A DNA stretch of 64,000 nt from Paenibacillus rigui (GTDB taxonomy: Bacteria; Bacillota; Bacilli; Paenibacillales; NBRC-103111), in NCBI RefSeq assembly GCF_002234615.1, contig NZ_NMQW01000015.1:62001-126000 (forward strand), read 5' to 3'. Below are positions 18,963 to 27,524 of the stretch, piece by piece (within the stretch, counting starts at the first letter, position 1; every line of letters starts with the position of its first letter). The notes under the pieces are model-generated. The model saw only the letters and a program-made list of their open reading frames with translations. It was not told the origin of the DNA and did no database searches. Made by a program: the position numbers and the translations under genes.

Positions 18963-19529
18963 TTACTTATACCAATCGTAAGAGCTTACTTGAATATCAA
19001 TGGAGTTCATTTGCTTCATGTAAATGTCAACCGAGCCAGGTACGAAAGTGACTTGAGGCTTCACGGGTGTATACTGAATCGTCGGCTTCACCGGTTCAAT
19101 ATTAGTTTCTATTTGCTGAGGCTCATAATGGATCTTAACATTATTCAAGCCTGCCGGCCCCACATATTGAATACCACTGGTGCTAAATGCCTCTCCTTTT
19201 GCAATTTCAGCAAAGGCATTGGATTTATTCGTGATTTGTGCTGCACGGTTGCCATCCTCGGCTATCTTAGCAAGTGCCTGGCGGAACACACCTGGAAGCT
19301 GGCTGTAAATCGAGTTCATCCAAGCCATATGGCCGCCTTTTCCTAGGGCAGCCCAGGCAGCAGACGAATCAATCTCCAGCTTCCCCGGCTCGGAGTGAAA
19401 GTTCATCTCAGCCGGATGCTGCTCAATCTTTAAATCTCCCTGCGGAGACTCGATTTCTGCAGATGCGTTATTAGTTTGGATTCCAATCTGCCCATACGTT
19501 TGATGAATAGATAAGCGCTGCAAATTCAT
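18963..19529 (-). CDS. DUF6470 (YviE-like) flagellar-locus protein
   Basis: A 188-residue soluble protein of unknown function that resembles YviE of B. subtilis in content and position (between flgL and fliW). It starts MNLQRLSIHQTYGQIGIQTN, contains a repeated short pattern of beta-like segments, a helical part with AWAALGKGGHMAWMNSIY, and ends with prolines and PGSVDIYMKQMNSIDIQVS. ATG 19529 follows AAGGCGGTG. No signal peptide or membrane segment. Its conservation with flagellar hook-junction genes suggests a role in filament assembly, but none is shown. Confidence 0.8.
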   Translation of the reverse strand: MNLQRLSIHQTYGQIGIQTNNASAEIESPQGDLKIEQHPAEMNFHSEPGKLEIDSSAAWAALGKGGHMAWMNSIYSQLPGVFRQALAKIAEDGNRAAQITNKSNAFAEIAKGEAFSTSGIQYVGPAGLNNVKIHYEPQQIETNIEPVKPTIQYTPVKPQVTFVPGSVDIYMKQMNSIDIQVSSYDWYK

Positions 19530-19549
19530 GATAACACCGCCTTATCTGA

Positions 19550-20446
19550 TTAGCGTAGGTAATCCAATAAGCTTGGTTGAATGACTTTGGCACCTACGGA
19601 CAGCGAGGCTTGATACACGTTTTGATTTTGTTGGAAATCCATAATGGTCTGTGCCATATCGGCATCTTCCACCTTACTATCCAACCCGGTCAAATTATCG
19701 GTAAGATCCGTCAGCCTAGTTTGAATTAGGTCCACCCTGTTGGTCCGTGCCCCAACTTCCGCCTGTACATCCAAGACCTTGTTGTACCTTGTATCCAGCT
19801 TGTCCATTAGTGCACTAGCCTGAGTCGTATTACCAGCGGAGAAGGCATTCTGCAGTCCTTTTAACACGGCAAAAAGATTATCGGAATCCGTAGGTGATCC
19901 AAAAACTTGATTCCCCGTAACGTTAATTGGAATCTGTATCCCTGCGCTCATTTGAAATTCAATTTGCTTATTATCAGTCACATCCGTTGCAGCGGTTGCC
20001 GAGGTATACGGCTGCTTATCCGTGAACTCTCCATTAAAAATAAATTTGCCGTTCAGCTTATCATTCCCAAGCGTCACTGCCTGCTCATAGATTTGGCTCA
20101 ATTCCGATGAAATAGCATCCAGAGCAGACTGCGGATTAGTTCCATTAACCCCCTGTACTGTTAGCTCCTTCGCTCTCTTCATCAGATCGTCGAATTGACC
20201 GAGCACCGTATCTGTATGATCCAAGTACGATTTGGCCATATCTACATTCTTCTGATACTGCTCATTCATCGAGAGGTCGCTGCGATAACGGAGAGCGTAT
20301 GTAATCCCAACCGGATCATCTGATGGTTTGTTCAACTTCTTTCCGGTAGCAGCTACGTTCTGATCTTTGCTCAAGCGATTCATATTCGCATTCAAATTGC
20401 TCATCATTTGGGAATGCATCATCCCTGGGGTCACACGCAGTGCCAT
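19550..20446 (-). CDS. flgL: Flagellar hook-filament junction protein FlgL
   Basis: HAP3, the second junction protein between hook and filament. The 298-residue protein shows the flagellin-like N-terminus (RVTPGMMHSQMMSNLNANM, KLNKPSDDPVGITYALRYRS) and C-terminus (VEDADMAQTIMDFQQNQNVYQASLSVGAKVIQPSLLDYLR split over the last 45 residues). Length fits. It lies 22 bases after flgK; AGGAGG is 10 bases before the ATG. Confidence 0.96.
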   Translation of the reverse strand: MALRVTPGMMHSQMMSNLNANMNRLSKDQNVAATGKKLNKPSDDPVGITYALRYRSDLSMNEQYQKNVDMAKSYLDHTDTVLGQFDDLMKRAKELTVQGVNGTNPQSALDAISSELSQIYEQAVTLGNDKLNGKFIFNGEFTDKQPYTSATAATDVTDNKQIEFQMSAGIQIPINVTGNQVFGSPTDSDNLFAVLKGLQNAFSAGNTTQASALMDKLDTRYNKVLDVQAEVGARTNRVDLIQTRLTDLTDNLTGLDSKVEDADMAQTIMDFQQNQNVYQASLSVGAKVIQPSLLDYLR

Positions 20447-20468
20447 TTATGACTCGCCTCCTCTACGA

Positions 20469-22037
20469 TTACCGGCCTACTACACCGGTGCTGTTAATTA
20501 ATTTATCCAGTACTTGGTCGATCGTTGTCATGAATCGGGATGCCGCACCATAAGCATGCTGGAATTTGATCAGATTGGACATTTCTTCATCCAACGATAC
20601 GCCACTAACTGATTGTCTGCTGCTGTCGATTTGCTCAACAATAGCTTTTTGATTCGTAACCTGCCGGGTTAAGGATTCTGCTTGTACACCCAGCTGGCCA
20701 ACAATCGCACCAAAGTAATCATCAATCTTACCGCTGGAAATCACAGTGCCATTCGTACCCGTTGTATTGAAAGTAAACTGGGATTCCTTTAGCTGGGAAA
20801 TCAGGTTCGCCAAAGTGTTATTCCCCTTTACTGCTTGCTCTGTGCCTGTAGAATCATCTGTACGCATAGATGTGGCTATCAGGTTCGGGTTATCTGCAAT
20901 AGCTTGGTTAAGCTGAAACGTTCCTGCAGTAATTGCGCCGCTGCTTGAGGTGAAAAAATCCAGTCCTGCTTTAGCCGGTGATGCAAAGGTATACCCAAGC
21001 TTATGCAAACCGTTAATCCCTGCAACAGTTACGGACAAATCACTGCCAAGCGTTCGTGCGCTTACTGAGCCCGTATAAGTGATACCATTCAACACCGTGC
21101 CATCAGGTATAACGGATCCTGCAGGAAGTGTTACTTGCACATTGCCTGTCGCAATGGAGTTGGCTAATGTGTCTAGTTGGTTCTTATAGTCCGCCACATA
21201 TTTATCTTTGGAAACGATCATACCGTACACTTCACCACTGTTCAGATAGCCTGAAGTGTAAGCACCAGTTAGGGTAACCGATGTAATCGCATTGGATGTT
21301 TTGCCGGTTACTAAATTCGTCCCGCCAATGTCAATGTTATAGCCATCTGGGGTATTGGTGACTTGGATATTAACCACTTTAGATAATTGGTCCGTTAGCA
21401 AGTCCCGCTGGTCCCGAAGATCGTTAGCATCGTCCCCGAGCGCTTCGATCCGAGTAATTTCATTATTCAGGGAAGCAATACTCGATGAAAGAGAATTCAC
21501 TTGAGTCGCCTTGGTATCAATGCTGCTGGTCAAGTCGTTGCTGAGATCATTCAGCTGTTTACTTATCGTGTTAAAAGCATCCGCGAGAGCAACTGCATTC
21601 TCACGAACAATTTTACGACCGGTAACATTCTCCGGATCTTTACTCAGATCAGTCCACGACTTCCAGAAGTTATCCAATACCGTACGTATGCCGGAGTCGG
21701 AAGGCTCATTCATAATGCTTTGCAGCTTGTCCAACGTGTCATTCTGCACGGTGTAGCTGCCTAACTGCTTATTTTCATTACGGAATTGGTCGTCCAGAAA
21801 CTGCTGTCGGATCCGCGTAACGGAATTAAATTCAACACCTTGTCCCATTTGCCCGGGAACAGTGCTTTTTTGCAGCCCGGGATACTCTATCGGACGTGCT
21901 GCATTCATATTGACCACTTGTCTGGAATAGCCCTCTGTGTTGGAGTTAGCAATGTTGTGCCCTGTAGTATTAATAGCCGCCTGCTGTGTAAACAATGCAC
22001 GCTTAGATATTTCAATACCGCTGAATGTTGATCTCAT
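20469..22037 (-). CDS. flgK: Flagellar hook-associated protein FlgK
   Basis: HAP1, the first junction protein on the hook. The 522-residue protein begins MRSTFSGIEISKRALFTQQ and carries the rod/hook signature ALFTQQAAINTTGHNIANSN. The middle is Ser/Thr-rich; the C-terminus VSLDEEMSNLIKFQHAYGAASRFM is the usual D0 helix. ATG 22037 has AAAGGAG upstream. It lies downstream of flgN and upstream of flgL, the usual junction-protein order. Confidence 0.97.
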   Translation of the reverse strand: MRSTFSGIEISKRALFTQQAAINTTGHNIANSNTEGYSRQVVNMNAARPIEYPGLQKSTVPGQMGQGVEFNSVTRIRQQFLDDQFRNENKQLGSYTVQNDTLDKLQSIMNEPSDSGIRTVLDNFWKSWTDLSKDPENVTGRKIVRENAVALADAFNTISKQLNDLSNDLTSSIDTKATQVNSLSSSIASLNNEITRIEALGDDANDLRDQRDLLTDQLSKVVNIQVTNTPDGYNIDIGGTNLVTGKTSNAITSVTLTGAYTSGYLNSGEVYGMIVSKDKYVADYKNQLDTLANSIATGNVQVTLPAGSVIPDGTVLNGITYTGSVSARTLGSDLSVTVAGINGLHKLGYTFASPAKAGLDFFTSSSGAITAGTFQLNQAIADNPNLIATSMRTDDSTGTEQAVKGNNTLANLISQLKESQFTFNTTGTNGTVISSGKIDDYFGAIVGQLGVQAESLTRQVTNQKAIVEQIDSSRQSVSGVSLDEEMSNLIKFQHAYGAASRFMTTIDQVLDKLINSTGVVGR

Positions 22038-22060
22038 GCCGATTGGCTCCTTTCCATCCC

Positions 22061-22561
22061 CTATGCTCTTGTATCAAAAAGTCCCGAACGTTTGGCGCCA
22101 TAAGATGCATGCTGAGGATGCTGATACACAACCTCATCTTCCGGAGGACCCGCAATAATATCTATACTGTATTCAATAAATTGCAAGGACTGCATAATCA
22201 GCTGCTGGTTCACCTGATTGACTTCCTTCAGCTTCCGAATCGCTGCCAGCAGTTGTCTTTGCAGCCCTACAAGCGTTTTCTTATCGTCCACGTTGAAAAT
22301 AATTTTGGTAAGGTCGCTGACTGTTACCTTCGGGTTGGGCTTATAACCCTTCTCGATCATAAATTGTCCGATTGCCTCAATGCGCTGCAGATCGAGCTCT
22401 CCGATTTGCTTGACCAGCTTATTTTCCTTAGACACAATCTGCATCAATTGCTCTACATCGTTGCGGATCAGCACCTGCTTCTTCTGCTCAGCCAGCTCCA
22501 ATAAGGTCATATGAACGTCGGTCAATGCTGTCATTGTTTGCGTTAAAGCTTGAAATGCCAT
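22061..22561 (-). CDS. flgN: FlgN family export chaperone
   Basis: FlgN is the chaperone of FlgK and FlgL. The 166-residue helical protein shows the typical sequence AFQALTQTMTALTDVHMTLLELAEQKKQVLI at the N-terminus, written here in part, then repeated Lys/Glu helices and VNQVNQQLIMQSLQFIEYSID. ATG 22561 is taken since AGGTGG lies 6 bases upstream; the ATG at 22567 touches that site. A short basic tail ends the protein. It is the equivalent of B. subtilis yvyG. Confidence 0.92.
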   Translation of the reverse strand: MAFQALTQTMTALTDVHMTLLELAEQKKQVLIRNDVEQLMQIVSKENKLVKQIGELDLQRIEAIGQFMIEKGYKPNPKVTVSDLTKIIFNVDDKKTLVGLQRQLLAAIRKLKEVNQVNQQLIMQSLQFIEYSIDIIAGPPEDEVVYQHPQHASYGAKRSGLFDTRA

Positions 22562-22599
22562 GCTCATCCACCTATTTATCCAGATTGGTATGGATTGCT

Positions 22600-22872
22600 T
22601 TATTTAATAAAGGGAAAAATCTTTTCAGCCAATGCTCTTGCATCGACTTTGTAGGTTCCCGCAGCAACCGATGATTTTAAAGCTTCAACTTTCTCTCTAG
22701 CCTGCTCTGCAGCGGCAGGGTTTTGCGTCTCCAAAAGCTCTTTGGCTTCGTTCGAAATTTCCACCTGATCCTTCTTCTTTCCTGTCTTGCCGGCACCGTA
22801 AGCCGATAAGGACTCTTGTGACTTTTTATATGGATTCACCGCACCCACGGGATTTGTACCATTGATCTTCAT
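22600..22872 (-). CDS. flgM: Anti-sigma-D factor FlgM
   Basis: FlgM holds SigD inactive until the hook is complete. The 90-residue protein begins MKINGTNPVGAVNPYKK, has a flexible middle and the conserved sigma-binding C-terminal half (KKKDQVEISNEAKELL, then REKVEALKSSVAAGTYKVD and ALAEKIF). ATG 22872 has GAGGTGG 5 bases upstream; the longer frame adds 12 residues. A terminator hairpin stands immediately in front of the gene, and a SigD promoter is embedded in it, so expression in the absence of SigD would be low and SigD would activate its own inhibitor. Confidence 0.94.
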   Translation of the reverse strand: MKINGTNPVGAVNPYKKSQESLSAYGAGKTGKKKDQVEISNEAKELLETQNPAAAEQAREKVEALKSSVAAGTYKVDARALAEKIFPFIK

Positions 22873-22898
22873 GTAAACCACCTCATTCTTCATTAAAA

Positions 22899-22943
22899 AT
22901 AACTCCACCGAAAAAGCGTTACTACTTTTATCGGTGGAGTTAT
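22899..22943 (-). terminator. Terminator between yvyF-like gene and flgM, overlapping a SigD promoter
   Basis: On the minus strand ATAACTCCACCGA pairs perfectly with TCGGTGGAGTTAT around a 19-base loop, followed by TTTTTA. It would stop read-through from comF/yvyF only about 27 bases before the flgM start. Its left arm contains most of the SigD -10 box. Confidence 0.85.
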
Positions 22944-22955
22944 AGCGAAAGTTTA
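22928..22955 (-). promoter_or_regulatory. SigD promoter of flgM, inside terminator
   Basis: TAAA-N16-ACCGATAA on the minus strand. The -10 overlaps the left arm and loop of the terminator hairpin, and transcription would start in the loop near 22921. The resulting RNA lacks the left arm and cannot form the terminator. Confidence 0.7.
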
Positions 22956-22974
22956 TATTAAATTAAGAATATAC

Positions 22975-23400
22975 TTAACGATGGCGATCCTGCAACCGGT
23001 CTTTTATGTTAAAGGATACCCTATTTTTATCATCCAATAAAGTCTGTTTTCTTTGCTCATCCTCATGCATATTGCTTGCATCCTTGCTTATTCTTTGGCG
23101 GCAAGAATCGCAAATATTATGCTCCCGAATAGGCTCGTGGCATATCTCACAGCTGTAAGAAATATTCGGATTGTTTTTAATGGAGATCCGGCCTTCCTTA
23201 ATAAACTTCGTGATTTGTTTTATGGATACGTCAGTAGCTTCGCTCAATTCATGGATAAAGCATGTGCGATGCTCGCGTAAATATTTCAGGCATTTTTCGT
23301 ACTGAAGATCAATTTCCTTAATACAATTCCCGCATAAACCATAGTTGTTTTTTACATATATTTTTCCGCAGCGCTGACAGTTATCAACATTCAAGCTCAT
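22975..23400 (-). CDS. YvyF-like flagellar operon protein (TIGR03826 type)
   Basis: A 141-residue protein with two zinc-ribbon-like cysteine pairs: CQRCG with CGNC near the N-terminus and CEICH with CDSC near residue 105. Between them is a helix-turn-helix-like part (FIHELSEATDVSIKQITKFIKEGRI). It matches YvyF of B. subtilis in position between comFC and flgM and in this layout. Function is not established; regulation of flagellar genes is suggested by the DNA-binding-like centre. ATG 23400 is taken; GTG 23403 is adjacent. A candidate SigD promoter lies upstream. Confidence 0.85.
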   Translation of the reverse strand: MSLNVDNCQRCGKIYVKNNYGLCGNCIKEIDLQYEKCLKYLREHRTCFIHELSEATDVSIKQITKFIKEGRISIKNNPNISYSCEICHEPIREHNICDSCRQRISKDASNMHEDEQRKQTLLDDKNRVSFNIKDRLQDRHR

Positions 23401-23427
23401 CACGGTTCCCCCTTCCGTTATTACAAT

Positions 23428-23455
23428 GTATCGGTTTTCATTTACTTATAGTGTA
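23428..23455 (-). promoter_or_regulatory. Candidate SigD promoter before yvyF-like gene
   Basis: TACA-N16-ACCGATAC on the minus strand, 6 of 8 bases in the -10 and the same 16-base spacer as the other SigD elements here. The start would be very close to the gene. Confidence 0.35.
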
Positions 23456-23516
23456 GCGCAACATTTATCAGCTTGTACATATAATTTTTGTTGACATTGT
23501 ATGGACTTTGAACTTG

Positions 23517-24218
23517 TCATCTCGCCCAGCATATACCGTAAATCTGAACTGGAGTTCCCGCCGTCAACAACGTTTGTGAGCATTCGTTCAAAGTGCTGCC
23601 GGTGGTATACACATCATCTATCAAATATACTCTCACTTCACACCGGGTGGCAATCTCCGCAAGCTTTTGCATGGATGCGGGTATGACCTTGAACACTCCC
23701 TGCAAATCGGCCAACCGGTCCCCTCTGGTCTTAAAGCTTTGCTTGTCTGTATGACGCATCCGCTCCAACAGAGGAAGCACAGGTACTCCAGTCCTTCGAG
23801 CCAGCTCCTCCGCCATTTGCTGCGCCTGGTTAAACCCTCTTTCTGTCAGTCGGCTCTGACTCAAGGGAACATACGAAAAGAACTCCATTACCTTTTTGTT
23901 GGATGAGGTCCCCGATGGTACAGGCTCAGAGCACTTGTGAAGATGATAGGCATGCAGCAGCATAGTTCCTATAAGGTCCCGCAGCTTCTCATGCCCCCTG
24001 TACTTGTACAAAGCGAGCCACTCCTTCATTTGTGGATTGTAGCTGACCGCACTTCGGCTTTGCGTAAAAAATTGATGCTCTCTTCTTCTGCAATCCGTGC
24101 AGCTCTCCGGCCGCCCGCAGTAGCTGCATTTTACATCTAGAATCCAAGGGATTGACGCCCTGCAGGCTTCACACAACGATAGCTCGTTACGCTTCACATA
24201 GGATGCGCCACAAGCCAC
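23517..24218 (-). CDS. comFC: ComF family protein ComFC (amidophosphoribosyltransferase-like), start uncertain
   Basis: ComFC acts in uptake of transforming DNA together with the ComFA ATPase. The protein has cysteine pairs of a zinc ribbon (CVACG, CEAC, CSYCG, CTDC in the first 60 residues) and a C-terminal phosphoribosyltransferase-like fold with the PRPP-loop motif VYLIDDVYTTGSTLNECSQTL. The first usable codon is GTG 24218, but it cuts the first cysteine off the CVACG pair. The same frame stays open upstream to about 24337 without any ATG, GTG or TTG. AGGAGG at 24289..24294 is followed 4 bases later by an in-frame ATA. The true start may be non-standard. The gene follows comFA by 85 bases; comFB is absent. 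Confidence 0.85.
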   Translation of the reverse strand: MACGASYVKRNELSLCEACRASIPWILDVKCSYCGRPESCTDCRRREHQFFTQSRSAVSYNPQMKEWLALYKYRGHEKLRDLIGTMLLHAYHLHKCSEPVPSGTSSNKKVMEFFSYVPLSQSRLTERGFNQAQQMAEELARRTGVPVLPLLERMRHTDKQSFKTRGDRLADLQGVFKVIPASMQKLAEIATRCEVRVYLIDDVYTTGSTLNECSQTLLTAGTPVQIYGICWAR

Positions 24219-24303
24219 ACAGCCCCTGTGTACAGGTACAAGAAGCGCCTCTGCTTCACCAAGGAGCTTGCCTATCCAGGCGAATATGCGGCCTCCTAAG
24301 CTT

Positions 24304-26262
24304 TTACTGATTATTCCTATGTGCTCCAGCTCCTTTTTCTATTAGATAGCCTTTGCGGCGGGCTAAACGGTTCATACCTTGGATCTGCCTTACGGCCTCC
24401 GCCTGAGCTCTTGTCTTTTCCTTCGCAGCAAAATAAACATGCCCTGCCGGGTCCTCCGCAGACCGGCCCGCTCTGCCTGCCATTTGCACCAGAGCAGCCG
24501 AGTCAAAGATCGGTTCGTCTGCGTCCAATATGAGCACATCAGACTTCGGTATCGTCACTCCCCGCTCCAATATTGTGGTCGTCACCAAGATTCGCGTCTC
24601 TTTCCCTCGGAAATCGGTGACTTTCTGCGCGCGCTCCCCATCTTTGGAGGAAGTGCCCCTTGTGATCACTTGTGGGAATGCCCGGCTTAATAAAGCCGTT
24701 AACGGTTCTACCATATGTATCTTAGGAACAAACACAAACAATTGTGCCCCTCGATCTATGGAGGTTTGGATTATTTCAACGATCTTGTTGTCCAAAACAG
24801 CCTTTTGAAGCTGTTTCTTCAGCGGGGATATCATGACGATCTTGGGTACCGGCAGCGGATGCCGATGATACCTTGCAGTTACTTTTACATGAGGTAAACG
24901 ACCGCGCGAAGCAGCCCTCTGAAGCCGCACTGGGGGGGTGGCTGACAACAGGATGGTCATCCCATCCGGCTTGCACACTTTTTGTGCTGCATATTGAAGC
25001 ATTGGGTTATTATGATACGGAAAAGCATCCAGCTCATCTATAATAACCAAGTCAAAGGCTTGCTCGAATCGCATCAACTGATGCGTCGTGGCAATCGTTA
25101 TGGCTCCGCTGGCCCACCGTTGATCACTGCCCCCATACAGTGTGACGACAGAGGTCGGGGCGAATGCTTTTTCAATACGCGGTTTCAGCTCCAACACAAC
25201 ATCCCGCCGCGGTGTGGCAATAACTACTTTTCCGCCCTTGTCGATCATATAGTGGATCATTGGGAAAATCATTTCGGTCTTTCCGGCACCGGTTACCGCC
25301 CAAATCAGAAACTGCCTGGATTCGTTTCCAGATGGGAACCTTTTATGTAATTCATCCCCTTTCATAAATTCAAGTGCTTTACCCGAAGCTTCCGCTTGAA
25401 TCTCACTTAGGCCCCAAGGTTCAATATACGATTTCAGTCCCTCACTCCCTTCCGACTCTTGTCGACCCTGATGCACATGTTGTCGCCCCAACCATTGCCC
25501 TCCTGCGCCGCTAACCGTCACCGAGCAGTACCTCGATCTTCCCATGGTTAAACACTGCTCACAATATGGACAGACCGTTCCACAGAAGATGCAGTCCGTC
25601 ATTACCATATGGGATGAGCCGCTGCCACAGCGACGACACTCATAGCCCGGATCTCGTGACCAAAAAGCAAGCTTGCTTCGCCTGCGCTTATGAATCCCTT
25701 GATGCAGGTGCCACATCCCTCTCAGGTACCCTGCTTGCAAATACAGTAATGGCTCCACCAAAGCCTCACTCAACTGATATTCCGTTAGAAGCTGATGAAA
25801 CTCGTCCAGCAACAGGCTTCTCCCTTGTAATACTTCTCCTAGCTGTTGAAGCTCTTCATCCTTAATCATCGCTGTTCCACGACCAGAGGCGGCCAGATAA
25901 GCGGCTGATTTCTCCCAGTCACATTCAAAAAGCTGAAGCTGGCGGGGTGGAGCTTGTCCGAAAGGATTCATTTTCATGAAAAGCTCTGCTGACGCGGCAT
26001 GCACTCTTTTCAAAAGTCCCCGATAAACATCAATCGCTCCTGATTTCCCCATAATGGTAGAGTGCACCGAGCTCCAGTCCAATTCATTCAACTTGTCCTT
26101 TAACATGAAAGCTTGTCCAAATGAAATGGCCGGATCCAGCAATAAAATCCTTCTTGGATTCCTTTGCGGTCCGAACCAATGGGTAAAATCAGCTTCAATA
26201 TTTAAGGTGACCTGCCAAGTAAAGCCTTGCTCATTCATTATTGCGTATATGGCTGCTTTCAT
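24304..26262 (-). CDS. comFA: DNA uptake helicase/translocase ComFA
   Basis: ComFA is a DEAD-box type ATPase that drives single-stranded DNA import during competence, on the cytoplasmic side of the membrane. The 652-residue protein has a variable first 200 residues, then a four-cysteine zinc finger set (CRRCG, CIFCG, CPYCEQC at about 208-240), Walker A AVTGAGKTE (about 328-336), the DELD box in VIIDELDAFPY, motif III LLSATPP and the C-terminal helicase half with QMAGRAGRS. All ATPase motifs are intact. It starts 21 bases after a small membrane-protein gene downstream of degU. Confidence 0.95.
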   Translation of the reverse strand: MKAAIYAIMNEQGFTWQVTLNIEADFTHWFGPQRNPRRILLLDPAISFGQAFMLKDKLNELDWSSVHSTIMGKSGAIDVYRGLLKRVHAASAELFMKMNPFGQAPPRQLQLFECDWEKSAAYLAASGRGTAMIKDEELQQLGEVLQGRSLLLDEFHQLLTEYQLSEALVEPLLYLQAGYLRGMWHLHQGIHKRRRSKLAFWSRDPGYECRRCGSGSSHMVMTDCIFCGTVCPYCEQCLTMGRSRYCSVTVSGAGGQWLGRQHVHQGRQESEGSEGLKSYIEPWGLSEIQAEASGKALEFMKGDELHKRFPSGNESRQFLIWAVTGAGKTEMIFPMIHYMIDKGGKVVIATPRRDVVLELKPRIEKAFAPTSVVTLYGGSDQRWASGAITIATTHQLMRFEQAFDLVIIDELDAFPYHNNPMLQYAAQKVCKPDGMTILLSATPPVRLQRAASRGRLPHVKVTARYHRHPLPVPKIVMISPLKKQLQKAVLDNKIVEIIQTSIDRGAQLFVFVPKIHMVEPLTALLSRAFPQVITRGTSSKDGERAQKVTDFRGKETRILVTTTILERGVTIPKSDVLILDADEPIFDSAALVQMAGRAGRSAEDPAGHVYFAAKEKTRAQAEAVRQIQGMNRLARRKGYLIEKGAGAHRNNQ

Positions 26263-26283
26263 CTCTCACCCACACTTATCAAA

Positions 26284-26682
26284 TTAGATTGATTTGTAAG
26301 CGGTTACCAAACCTTCTTGCTGGCTAAGCCGAACGACGATAACCTGCTCATCCTCATGCTCTTCGATCCACGTACATAAAGCATCCGCTGTATCAAGTGG
26401 ACAGATTTCGAGATGAAGCTCCTGACGGAAGCGTTCGGCAATAGCCACGGTGTCATCCGATGAACCTTCATCCGCTAAAGTAACATGTATCTCTCTACCC
26501 TTCAGCCGCGAAAAAAAGTGTAATGAACGAATGTACCATTCAACCTGTGTTTCATTATTATAAGTAATTAATAAAATTTGCGTTGCTCTCCGAGTCTGCT
26601 TGCGCTGCCGGCGATAACACCAATGCACCAAGGCAATACTTGCAGCATAAATGCCAAAGATCCAAAGTAACCCTAAAATCAT
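26284..26682 (-). CDS. Small membrane protein with a GT2-like fragment, unknown function
   Basis: I do not recognise this 132-residue protein with certainty. It has one N-terminal membrane helix (ILGLLWIFGIYAASIALVHW), a basic stretch RRQRKQTRR, then a soluble part with ILLITYNNETQVEWYIRSL and VTLADEGSSDDTVAIAERF. The latter resembles the first half of GT2 glycosyltransferases, including a sugar-nucleotide type SSDDT loop, but there is no catalytic second half. ATG 26682 follows GGGAGG by 8 bases, so it is expressed. It stands where B. subtilis has degV, between degU and comFA. It may be a signalling or cell-wall protein of Paenibacillaceae; the name cannot be given. Confidence 0.7.
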   Translation of the reverse strand: MILGLLWIFGIYAASIALVHWCYRRQRKQTRRATQILLITYNNETQVEWYIRSLHFFSRLKGREIHVTLADEGSSDDTVAIAERFRQELHLEICPLDTADALCTWIEEHEDEQVIVVRLSQQEGLVTAYKSI

Positions 26683-26795
26683 CGCGGCTCCCTCCCTTAA
26701 AAGCAGTATATGCCGTCTTGGGAAGGTTGGTTCCTTGTCCGGGTGAAAATAGATGATCGCCCTCGTTTAAGCCGCATTGCTGAAAGTCTCTGTCT

Positions 26796-27521
26796 TTACA
26801 GCGTAACCCAGCCATTTTTGATGGCGATGATTACGGCTTGAGTACGATCATCCACTTCCATCTTTTGCAGAATACTGCTGACATGATTCTTAACCGTTTT
26901 TTCACTAATATAGAGGAATTCGCCGATCATCTTATTGCTTTTACCCTCGGCCATCAGACGAAGCACCTCGGCTTCACGACGTGTTAACGGACTGTTGTCG
27001 CTGTGCACGTATTTAACGCCTGCTTCCTTCGCTTGTGCACCGGACCCAGCAACGCCAACTTCATCCAAATAAGTCATGCGGCGCAGCTGATTGATCAGTT
27101 TACCGGTTACCTTCGGGTGGATGTAGGCGTGGCCCGCAACAACGGAACGAATGGCATTGATCAAGGACTCCGCTTCCATATCCTTCAACAAATAACCGGA
27201 TGCACCCTTACGAAGCGTTTCAAATACGTAGCTCTCATCATCATGAATCGATAGGATAATTACTTTGATGTCAGGAAAAATTTCTTTCAGCTTCTCTGTA
27301 GCTACGACGCCATTCTCAATCGGCATATTTATATCCATTAGAACGATATCCGGTGTCAATGTATTGCAGAGCTCAATAACCTGAATGCCGTCGCCACACT
27401 CTCCAACAACCTCCAGGTCGTTCTCCATGTTAATAATGCGCTTAACTCCTTCGCGAAATAACTGGTGATCATCAGCCAGCACCAGTCGGATATTGCGTTT
27501 GGTATTTCCCATGATGTCCAC
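26796..27521 (-). CDS. degU: Two-component response regulator DegU
   Basis: DegU controls motility, exoenzymes, competence and biofilm genes. The 241-residue protein has a receiver domain (LVLADDHQLFREGVKRI, phospho-acceptor Asp in DIVLMDINMP at about residue 60, the Lys of GYLLKDM at about 114) and a NarL/LuxR DNA-binding domain (LTRREAEVLRLMAEGKSNKMIG, SEKTVKNHVSSILQKM). GTG 27521 was chosen since AGGAGG lies 8 bases upstream; an ATG three codons later is 17 bases away. It follows the degS stop by 3 bases, so the pair is one operon as in Bacillus. Confidence 0.97.
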   Translation of the reverse strand: MDIMGNTKRNIRLVLADDHQLFREGVKRIINMENDLEVVGECGDGIQVIELCNTLTPDIVLMDINMPIENGVVATEKLKEIFPDIKVIILSIHDDESYVFETLRKGASGYLLKDMEAESLINAIRSVVAGHAYIHPKVTGKLINQLRRMTYLDEVGVAGSGAQAKEAGVKYVHSDNSPLTRREAEVLRLMAEGKSNKMIGEFLYISEKTVKNHVSSILQKMEVDDRTQAVIIAIKNGWVTL

Positions 27522-27524
27522 TAT

